Below, one piece after another: positions 1 to 6,797 of a stretch of DNA of 28,352 nucleotides. Source of the stretch: an uncultured Alistipes sp. (GTDB lineage: Bacteria > Bacteroidota > Bacteroidia > Bacteroidales > UBA932). Each line of letters opens with the position of its first letter. Within the stretch, counting starts at the first letter, position 1. Where the stretch lies: positions 1 through 28,352 of the forward strand of contig CABMPD010000024.1 in assembly GCA_902388455.1 (NCBI GenBank). Direction: 5' to 3'. The translations under genes and the position numbers were made by a program. The notes beneath the pieces are model-generated. The model was not told the DNA's origin. It ran no database searches and worked only from the letters and a program-made list of their open reading frames with translations.

Positions 1-30
1 CAGGACAAGCTTAGATATATAGAACATATA

Positions 31-1555
<1,525 letters not shown>

Positions 1556-1574
1556 TTGGAGCTTAACTGATCGG

Positions 1575-1598
1575 AAGGAGATTATTTCTCTCCTTTTT
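1575..1598 (+). terminator. Terminator-like hairpin between 16S and tRNA-Ile
   Basis: AAGGAGA (1575-1581) pairs with TCTCCTT (1589-1595) around a 7-nt loop and runs into a short T tract (1594-1598). It looks like a weak intrinsic terminator or attenuator just after the 16S 3' end. It could equally be part of the 16S processing stem, since rRNA transcripts are normally antiterminated. The hairpin is seen; its function is uncertain. Confidence 0.3.
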
Positions 1599-1626
1599 CA
1601 CTCAGATGCTATTTTTTATACTATTC

Positions 1627-1700
1627 AGTCCCGTAGCTCAGTTGGTTAGAGCACTACACTGATAATGTAGGGGTCAGCGGTTCAAGTCCGCTCGGGACTA
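1627..1700 (+). tRNA. tRNA-Ile (GAT anticodon)
   Basis: A cloverleaf can be drawn by eye. Acceptor stem AGTCCCG (1627-1633) pairs with CGGGACT (1693-1699), with A1700 as discriminator. Anticodon stem CTACA/TGTAG encloses loop CTGATAA with anticodon GAT at 1661-1663. The T-loop TTCAAGT is present. CCA is not encoded, as is common in Bacteroidota. Position behind 16S, followed by tRNA-Ala, matches the usual rRNA spacer pair. Confidence 0.95.
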
Positions 1701-1744
1701 CATTCAGTGCATTGCGTTGGACTGAATTTTTTTTTGAACATTTT

Positions 1745-1818
1745 GGGGGGCTAGCTCAGTTGGCTAGAGCGCCTGCCTTGCAAGCAGGAGGTCAAGGGTT
1801 CGACTCCCTTGCTCTCCA
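1745..1818 (+). tRNA. tRNA-Ala (TGC anticodon)
   Basis: Acceptor GGGGGGC (1745-1751) pairs with GCTCTCC (1811-1817), including the G3:U70 wobble that identifies tRNA-Ala and a second G:U at 5:68. Anticodon stem CCTGC/GCAGG encloses CTTGCAA with TGC at 1779-1781. The T-arm AAGGG-TTCGACT-CCCTT is present and CCA is not encoded. Oddly, the last 15 bases of the tRNA form one arm of a 31-bp inverted repeat with the downstream DNA, so the nascent transcript could fold in competition with the mature tRNA. Confidence 0.95.
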
Positions 1819-1870
1819 CAAAAAAAGGGATCATCTTTCATGGTCCCTTTTTTTGTGGAGAGCAAGGGAG
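1804..1870. repeat. 31-bp inverted repeat including the tRNA-Ala 3' end
   Basis: Bases 1804-1834 and 1840-1870 are reverse complements across all 31 positions except one wobble (T1831/G1843), around a 5-nt loop at 1835-1839. The left arm contains the 3' T-arm strand and 3' acceptor strand of tRNA-Ala. The right arm is therefore an inverted copy of the tRNA end. An intrinsic terminator alone would need only the inner 9-16 bp. Possible origins are a fold-back duplication, a relic of insertion at the tRNA, or an assembly or amplification artefact. Confidence 0.9.
1820..1854 (+). terminator. Intrinsic terminator after tRNA-Ala
   Basis: The inner part of the inverted repeat, AGGGATCAT (1826-1834), loop CTTTC and ATGGTCCCT (1840-1848), is followed by seven T (1848-1854) and preceded by seven A (1820-1826). 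It has the form of a bidirectional rho-independent terminator. It would end the 16S-tRNA-tRNA transcript before any large-subunit rRNA gene. Confidence 0.8.
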
Positions 1871-2136
1871 GAAAATGCGCAGCATTTTCTTTTCCTACCC
1901 CCATCCAAACCTTCCCCGAGGGGGAAGGCTTGGTCGCGCTTCGTGCCGAAGCTCCGAAAGGGGCTTGCGGTTCGGGAGGGGTTCTTTTGTTTGGGCGACG
2001 GGGTGCTCTGGGGCACGTTTTGGGTGCGTTTCAGTTTGCGGCCGCTGGCTGGCGCCTTGCGGATGGGTCCGTGTATGGTGCCTTTATCTGTGTGGCCGCA
2101 ACGGCAGCGATTTGCGTGATTTGGTGCCGTTGCTGG
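1871..2136. other. Noncoding stretch with several small hairpins
   Basis: No convincing gene is seen. Hairpins present: GAAAATGC/GCATTTTC at about 1871-1889; CCTTCCCC/GGGGAAGG (1910-1917/1921-1928); GCTTCG/CGAAGC (1938-1943/1947-1952); and a 9-bp repeat GCAACGGCA (2098-2106)/TGCCGTTGC (2125-2133) just past the stop of the minus-strand gene. The 1910-1928 palindrome resembles the G/C-rich intergenic repeats found in many copies in some Bacteroidales genomes; that comparison is from memory. Open frames here have poor composition and no recognisable product. Confidence 0.5.
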
Positions 2137-2391
2137 TTATCGCTCGAGGGTGATGTGGTATTCGGACCAGTTGTCGTTTTCGCTGAGGCGGCGGGAGCCT
2201 TGTGGACCGTCATCGACTATAAGGATTCTGGTGCCTGTGCTGCGGGCGAATACTCCGGCCTGCTCGTAGATGCGGTGCTCGTATCTACGCCATTCGTCCT
2301 TCTTCATTTTCCTGCGGTCCCAGTCGTAGCGGATGATGGGGGCGGACTTCTGCGTCGGGCCCACCGACTCGAAGACGAAGTTGTTCTCCAT
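2137..2391 (-). CDS. Hypothetical protein, 84 aa
   Basis: Small, charged, probably soluble protein that I do not recognise. It has no signal peptide or membrane segment. It is rich in Arg, Lys, Asp and Glu, with a basic stretch (YDWDRRKMKKDEWRRYEHR) at about residues 22-40 and a C-terminal half containing GTRILIVDDGPQGSRRL. It lies 28 nt downstream of the TPR gene on the same strand and is probably cotranscribed. The start at 2391 avoids overlap; an upstream in-frame ATG at 2448 would add 19 residues and overlap the TPR gene by 29 nt. A 9-bp inverted repeat follows the stop but lacks a T tract. Confidence 0.6.
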   Translation of the reverse strand: MENNFVFESVGPTQKSAPIIRYDWDRRKMKKDEWRRYEHRIYEQAGVFARSTGTRILIVDDGPQGSRRLSENDNWSEYHITLER

Positions 2392-2419
2392 GGCCTTGAG
2401 AGGACTCGGGCATTCGTGT

Positions 2420-3775
2420 TCACTCCTCTTCCATGAAGAGTTTTCCATTTACGTAGTCGAGGGCTTCCTTAGTGAAGTTGTAGACGTCGCTCTCCTTGTT
2501 TTCAGCGCGGTCCATGAATTCCTTGTAATATATGGCGGCGTTCTTCCAGTCCTTGAGGCGCTCGTAGCAATAGCCGAGGGAAGGGAGGACTGTCAGGCGC
2601 TCCGGGTCGTAGCTGCGGGCGGCGATGTATTTGTCGCGGGCCTCATCGAAACGTTCCTTCTTAACCAGCCAGTCTCCGTAGGCTGAGTAGAACCGGTACA
2701 TTGCGTCCGGGTCGGGCTGCAGCAGCTCTATGCCTTTGTCGAACATGCTCTGAGTGAGGGAGTCCCTGATGGTCACGCGGCCCAGGGTGTAGGCATAGTA
2801 GAAGACGCCCTCGATGTTCGCGGTATCGGCATGGTAGGCGTCCTCAAAGGCGTAGAGGGCTTTTACCGGGTCGGTCTCCAGGTAGTTCAGTCCCAAGTAG
2901 AAATTTGTGCTGTAGGTGGAGTCTCCGAGGGCCTGCATCCGCTCGAAGAGTCTGAGGGACTGCGGGTACTGCTTCCTGATGTAGTAAGTCATTCCCTGGA
3001 TACCGAGAATATTGAGGGATGAGTCTTTTTCCAGATACCGTGCCGTCATCTCCATGATCTCTCCGTACTCTTTCTGGTCCAGCAGGATGCTGGATGCCTT
3101 GTCGATGACCTTTTCGTTGTAGGGATTGAGCCGTAGGGCTTCCCTATAGCAGACTAAGGCCGAGTCCGGCTGCCCGAGCATGTTCCAGCTGTCTCCGGCG
3201 AGGGAGACTATCGCGGGAATGCTGTCCATTGCCATCACCATCTCTGCATTTGCGATACAGTCCTCGTACAGGCCGCAGTAATAGTAAAGCATTGTCTGCT
3301 GCACCCTGAAATACAGGTTCACGGGGTCGATCATGGTGATTATCCCGTAGAGGTTCAGGGCCTCGGTCAGGTCTCCCTGCTGGATCCGGCAGTCGGCTAT
3401 CTCGGCCATCACCGGCACCGGATTGGCCCTCCGGTCCAGTGCGACCACCGCCCCGAGAGCCTCCACCGCCTCGTCGTAGCGGTACATCTTCCTCAGGCAC
3501 TGCGCCCTGCGGCTCTGCAGCCCCTTCTGCACCATCCGCTCCTGCTCCGGCATTGCCGCCACCGCCACGGAGTCCTGCACGTCCACCATTATGAGACTGT
3601 CCATCGCTGCCAATGCCCCGATGTAGTCGTATCTTCCCATCATTCTGTCTATTTCCGCAAATATCTCATTGTCCTGAGGGGTGGCCGTGACTTGCCCCGT
3701 TGCCGGGACTGATCCGATTCCGGCTGTGAGCGCTCCGGCCAGAAGGATGATTTTTAGGAGGTTGTAACTTTTCAT
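2420..3775 (-). CDS. Exported tetratricopeptide-repeat (TPR) protein
   Basis: A 451-residue protein with an N-terminal signal sequence (about residues 1-27; basic start, then hydrophobic LLKIILLAGALTAGIG). The rest consists of helical pairs typical of TPR repeats, for example YRFYSAYGDWLVKKERFDEARDKYIAA and LGYCYERLKDWKNAAIYYKEFM near the C terminus. No lipobox cysteine is visible, so it is probably periplasmic. TPR proteins serve as protein-interaction scaffolds; nothing here fixes a partner. It is transcribed divergently from the membrane-anchored HTH gene at 4224. A -7 element lies 25 nt upstream of the start. The family is secure, the specific role unknown. Confidence 0.9.
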   Translation of the reverse strand: MKSYNLLKIILLAGALTAGIGSVPATGQVTATPQDNEIFAEIDRMMGRYDYIGALAAMDSLIMVDVQDSVAVAAMPEQERMVQKGLQSRRAQCLRKMYRYDEAVEALGAVVALDRRANPVPVMAEIADCRIQQGDLTEALNLYGIITMIDPVNLYFRVQQTMLYYYCGLYEDCIANAEMVMAMDSIPAIVSLAGDSWNMLGQPDSALVCYREALRLNPYNEKVIDKASSILLDQKEYGEIMEMTARYLEKDSSLNILGIQGMTYYIRKQYPQSLRLFERMQALGDSTYSTNFYLGLNYLETDPVKALYAFEDAYHADTANIEGVFYYAYTLGRVTIRDSLTQSMFDKGIELLQPDPDAMYRFYSAYGDWLVKKERFDEARDKYIAARSYDPERLTVLPSLGYCYERLKDWKNAAIYYKEFMDRAENKESDVYNFTKEALDYVNGKLFMEEE

Positions 3776-3799
3776 CGAGGATGATTTTGAATACTGCTA

Positions 3800-3807
3800 C
3801 AAAAATA
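3800..3807 (-). promoter_or_regulatory. Bacteroidota -7 promoter element for the TPR gene
   Basis: Read on the minus strand, this is TATTTTTG, matching TAnnTTTG. It lies 25 nt upstream of the TPR start codon, predicting a short leader. No clear -33 TTTG is seen. Confidence 0.5.
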
Positions 3808-4192
3808 ATTAATTTTTAGTTAATAGGCGTTTTTTTCATCTTTTATGAGTCTGTTTTGATTTTTTGCCGGTAAACGACATCAGTTTAGTGCATTATGCTG
3901 ACTGAAGGAATTACAGATTGTGAGGTGTTGTCCCCAGTCTGTAGTGCCTGCGGATGGTGTAAGGCGTTTAATTTTAGTATTTTATCTCAATTGGACAGAA
4001 ACAGACTCGCGGGAGATTAAATGCTCAGACCGTTCCGGACACGCGCTACAGCACCTTCTGTGGCAGGTGAGGGGAGACAGGTGCCCCGGAGTGCCCTTCA
4101 GTCTGTTTTGGGAGAAATCGGATAATAGTCAGAGCTATAGCGACTTATGCTGAAATGTGGATTACAGACAGTAGGATTATGGGGAAATTCAC
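3808..4192. other. Intergenic region without a recognisable gene
   Basis: This stretch separates the divergent TPR and HTH genes. It is AT-rich next to the TPR gene and more G/C-rich around 4020-4100. A 77-codon frame from a GTG at 3920 has no family resemblance and is not called. The only small pattern noticed is a direct repeat of CAGGTG near 4064 and 4078. It may hold a long leader or regulatory sites; nothing firm is seen. Confidence 0.4.
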
Positions 4193-4200
4193 TATCTTTG
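4193..4200 (+). promoter_or_regulatory. -7 promoter element for the membrane HTH gene
   Basis: TATCTTTG matches TAnnTTTG and lies 23 nt before the ATG at 4224. Transcription would begin at about 4207, so the longer reading frame from 4155 would not be in the message. This fixes the start choice for the gene. A -33 element is not obvious. Confidence 0.6.
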
Positions 4201-4223
4201 AAATTTGGAAGAAAAAGATAAGT

Positions 4224-4904
4224 ATGAATTTGGGCGTGATTATAGTAATAGCGGTGCTGACGGTGGCCCTGGCCCTCGTCTCTTATGCGTATTTCCTGTG
4301 CAGGGAGAATCTGAGGCGGGAGCGGAAGATGAATTCCGTGTTCTACGGGCTGTCCAAGGACTTAGATGGGGATACATGGAGGCAGAAGGACACGATCCAG
4401 GGGCAGCGGGAGGAGATCGAGAGCTTAGCGGCGGAGGTCCGGGAGAGCAAGGCGATGGCGCGGATGCTGCGGCAGAGGCCCAAGGGCAGCGGGGAACTCA
4501 TCGCTTTCACTGAGAAGCTGCTGCTGGTTACGGACGAGCTGGCCAATGTCTACCTCGAGAGTGCCGCGCATCCCCAGACGCTGGGCCGGAGGGTCAGGGA
4601 GGTGCTGGACTCGACCATCGCGGACAGGGGTACGTTCGGGCAGGTGGGCTCGCTGATGGAGGCCTCTTATCCCGGCTTCCTGAAGAGGCTTTACTCCGAA
4701 TATCCGTGGATGACCGACCAGGACCGGCAGCTCGTGGCCCTTATGTGCTGCGGCATCTCCCCGAATGCTGTCAGCGTCATCATGGGAATGGACATGAACC
4801 GGCTCAGCAAATGGAAGACTCAGCTGGCCAAGAAGATGGGAAGTCCGGTGCGCCTGTCCAAGTTCCTCAATGAAAAACTTCTCGATTACAGTGTTTCCTT
4901 GTAA
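4224..4904 (+). CDS. Membrane-anchored helix-turn-helix regulator-like protein
   Basis: A 226-residue protein with one N-terminal membrane helix (about residues 4-26), then a basic RENLRRERK stretch that should face the cytoplasm. A charged coiled-coil-like region covers about 50-110, and a C-terminal domain about 155-206 has the look of a LuxR-type DNA-binding helix-turn-helix (MTDQDRQLVALMCCGISPNA... then LSKWKTQLAKKMG). In Bacteroidota, similar C-terminal HTH segments sit on TPR or membrane-bound regulators. No sensor domain lies outside the membrane. A shorter paralogue of its N-terminal half is encoded at 6447. It probably regulates the adjacent operon; that is inference from position and paralogy. 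Confidence 0.75.
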   Translation: MNLGVIIVIAVLTVALALVSYAYFLCRENLRRERKMNSVFYGLSKDLDGDTWRQKDTIQGQREEIESLAAEVRESKAMARMLRQRPKGSGELIAFTEKLLLVTDELANVYLESAAHPQTLGRRVREVLDSTIADRGTFGQVGSLMEASYPGFLKRLYSEYPWMTDQDRQLVALMCCGISPNAVSVIMGMDMNRLSKWKTQLAKKMGSPVRLSKFLNEKLLDYSVSL

Positions 4905-5050
4905 AAAGGAAAAAATATGCAATCTATTTCCTTATGAGAAGGAAAGAAACAGTAATTATTTGCTGTGATTGGAAAATGAATTCCTATCCTTGCAATAGGA
5001 AAAGTTGTGCGGATTTGTCGTATTGGCGGTGTTTTTCTTTAGAAGAAAAA
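4894..5050. repeat. Cluster of four short inverted repeats
   Basis: Four hairpins occur in 157 bases: TTTCCTT/AAGGAAA at 4894-4912, overlapping the stop codon of the HTH gene; the same 7-bp stem again at 4927-4945; TTCCTAT/ATAGGAA at 4981-5001; and TTTTTCTT/AAGAAAAA at 5032-5050. The first three share a TTCCT/AGGAA core. None has a clean terminator T tract on the plus strand. They could be transcript hairpins or repeated binding sites for a dimeric regulator. The rest of this gap, up to 5255, has no gene. Confidence 0.6.
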
Positions 5051-5255
5051 ACTTCCCGATATCAGTGTTCAATCGGTTGATTCATAGTGATTTGACTGTT
5101 TTGAAAAACTTCCATGGGCGTAAAATGAAGTGTGTTGAAAATCAGTAATTTACATTTTGGCGGAAGTTTTGTGACAAACGTAATATGTTGGATATCATAA
5201 AATTGCCCTTATTTTAGGGAAGTCTTTTTTCCTTGCACCGCGCTGTCCCCGCATC

Positions 5256-5263
5256 TAAATTTG
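5256..5263 (+). promoter_or_regulatory. -7 promoter element of the secreted-protein operon
   Basis: TAAATTTG matches TAnnTTTG. A TTG at 5233-5235 lies 20 bases upstream, close to the usual -33 spacing. The start site would be at about 5270, giving a leader of roughly 22 nt before the ATG at 5292. Confidence 0.6.
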
Positions 5264-5289
5264 CACTCGAACCGATAAAACCGAGTGCA
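5262..5289. promoter_or_regulatory. Operator-like inverted repeat over the start site
   Basis: TGCACTCG (5262-5269) and CGAGTGCA (5282-5289) form a perfect 8-bp inverted repeat with a 12-base spacer. It overlaps the last two bases of the -7 element, covers the predicted transcription start and ends two bases before the ATG. A dimeric DNA-binding protein here would block initiation. Alternatively the RNA hairpin could hide the ribosome-binding region. Confidence 0.5.
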
Positions 5290-5291
5290 TC

Positions 5292-6431
5292 ATGAGAACA
5301 ACATTTCTGATCGTTATTCTGACAGCTTTTTATTCTGTCAGCACAGCCCTGGCCGCACCGGTGCAGGACAGGGTGCAGGGCACTTTCCTCGGCTGCCGGT
5401 TGGGAGAGGACTTCCGGTCGGTGAGCAACCCTGAAAGATGGGAATGCCGGGGTTTCAACACTACATCTTCACGATACGACGGATACTTCGCCGTGAACAC
5501 CGGTCTGAACCCGAATGTCGTTTTCGGGGGCCAGACGTGGAGCGAGTGCCGTTATTATTTCTCCGACGCGGGCCTTCTGTACAAGGTCCGTTTCTACGCC
5601 AATTTCTCCTACGAGGACCATGCGCGGGCCCGCTACAGGACCGTCCTGAAAAATTTAGACGTGAGGTATCCGGAAGGCTCCGGCTTCGAGCGGATGGTGA
5701 CGGACGAATGGAAGAGGGAGATGCTGGAGTCGGTCACCTTTACCGACGAAGGCGGCCGCTCGTGCTCCTTAGTGCTTCAGTACAGGCCCTCCGCCGGCGG
5801 GCGCATGTACTACTATGTTTTTCTGTACTACAGTGATGAAAGTCTGGAAACCGAGCGCAGCTCACAATATATGGAGGGTGCTGCGGTGACAGCCATAGCG
5901 GCATCCGCACAGAGGGAAACACAGGGCCGCTTTCTCGGTCTGGAGCTGGGGCAGACCTACAGCGAAATGCTGGAGATTCCGGGACTTGGAGGCCGGAGCC
6001 GGGGCTGCTGCCGGCGGGATGGGACTGAACGGGTATGCGCCGGGCAGTTCAAGAGACTCCGGGACATCCGCTTCGGAGGCCGGGAATGGGGAAACTTCAA
6101 TATGTACTTCAGCCCCGGCGGGATATTCTACATGGTCAGCATGAACAGGGGCTTCGGCACGCCCGGGGAGGCGGAGCCAGAATACACGTCCCTGCTCGCG
6201 GACCTGGACAGTAAATACGGCCGTGTGAAGGATATCCGGAGGGAGGAAGGGCTCTCCGCTGACGGTACCCGCCGCAGCGTGACCTATACCGGCTCCGACG
6301 GTGCGGTCTGCACGGTGAGCCTCGAAAGAGGCGAGGCCGTGAACAACAGCCTGTACTGGTTCGTCACTCTGACCTACTGGCGGGAGGACCTGCGGGCTGC
6401 CGCGCAGGAGGAGATTATACGCGAGATGTAA
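5292..6431 (+). CDS. Secreted protein with two tandem copies of an unrecognised domain
   Basis: A 379-residue exported protein with signal peptide at about residues 1-21 (MRTTFLIVILTAFYSVSTALA). The mature part is an internal duplication: repeat 1 about 29-181 and repeat 2 about 211-363. Matching blocks are QGTFLGCRLGEDF and QGRFLGLELGQTY; FGGQTWSECRYYF and FGGREWGNFNMYF; YRTVLKNLDVRYP and YTSLLADLDSKYG; and C-terminal strands ending YYVFLYYSDE and YWFVTLTYWRED. I do not recognise the fold; the aromatic-rich alternating pattern suggests beta structure. It is the first gene of an operon with the HTH-less membrane protein and the ABC permease, so an extracytoplasmic sensing or binding role is possible. 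Confidence 0.8.
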   Translation: MRTTFLIVILTAFYSVSTALAAPVQDRVQGTFLGCRLGEDFRSVSNPERWECRGFNTTSSRYDGYFAVNTGLNPNVVFGGQTWSECRYYFSDAGLLYKVRFYANFSYEDHARARYRTVLKNLDVRYPEGSGFERMVTDEWKREMLESVTFTDEGGRSCSLVLQYRPSAGGRMYYYVFLYYSDESLETERSSQYMEGAAVTAIAASAQRETQGRFLGLELGQTYSEMLEIPGLGGRSRGCCRRDGTERVCAGQFKRLRDIRFGGREWGNFNMYFSPGGIFYMVSMNRGFGTPGEAEPEYTSLLADLDSKYGRVKDIRREEGLSADGTRRSVTYTGSDGAVCTVSLERGEAVNNSLYWFVTLTYWREDLRAAAQEEIIREM

Positions 6432-6446
6432 ATAATTGTGCTCGAT

Positions 6447-6797
6447 ATGGAAGGTAATTCAATTATAATGATAGTGCTGGCCCTGTGCCTTTCTGCGAGT
6501 ATGGCGGCGCTGTTTGTCTGTGCCGTCAGGCTGAGCCGGGAGCGGAGGAAGACATCCATCTTTTACGGTATCTCGAAGGATTTAGAGACGGATCCGATGA
6601 GGTGTGGCGGGAGGATGGAGGAGGCTTCTGCTCAGGAGCTCCGCGGTATTGCCGAGGGGCTGGCCGAATGCAGCGGCCTGGTCCGCTCACTGCTGCGGAA
6701 GGGCAATGATGATGCAGATCTCCTGGCTCTGGCGGAGCGGCTGCAGGCACTTTCGGAGGAAGTAGAACATTTAACTTTTAAACATAACAAATCATGA
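6447..6797 (+). CDS. Small membrane protein, HTH-less paralogue of the regulator at 4224
   Basis: A 116-residue protein with one N-terminal membrane helix (about 4-27) and a charged, probably coiled-coil, cytoplasmic tail. Residues 30-49 (SRERRKTSIFYGISKDLETD) align closely with residues 31-50 of the protein at 4224. The later block SGLVRSLLRKGNDDADLLALAERL matches its SKAMARMLRQRPKGSGELIAFTEK region. It ends where the other continues into its helix-turn-helix, so it has no DNA-binding part. The ATG at 6447 is preferred over a GTG at 6438. Its stop overlaps the permease start (ATGA at 6794), implying translational coupling. It might heterodimerise with the regulator; this is inference. Confidence 0.75.
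   Translation: MEGNSIIMIVLALCLSASMAALFVCAVRLSRERRKTSIFYGISKDLETDPMRCGGRMEEASAQELRGIAEGLAECSGLVRSLLRKGNDDADLLALAERLQALSEEVEHLTFKHNKS

Noticed and set aside
1820..2136. Start of a 23S rRNA gene
   Set aside because: No large-subunit rRNA 5' sequence is recognisable; the region has a terminator and small hairpins instead.
1712..2448. Overlapping plus-strand reading frames of 114-198 codons after the tRNAs
   Set aside because: They start inside a tRNA or run across the minus-strand gene, with Gly/Trp/Arg/Cys-rich composition and no family resemblance.
3920..4153. 77-codon frame from a GTG between the divergent genes
   Set aside because: No promoter, no recognisable domain and unusual composition; likely chance.
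4155..4223. N-terminal extension of the membrane HTH protein
   Set aside because: The -7 element at 4193-4200 lies inside it, and the membrane helix starts properly at the ATG at 4224.
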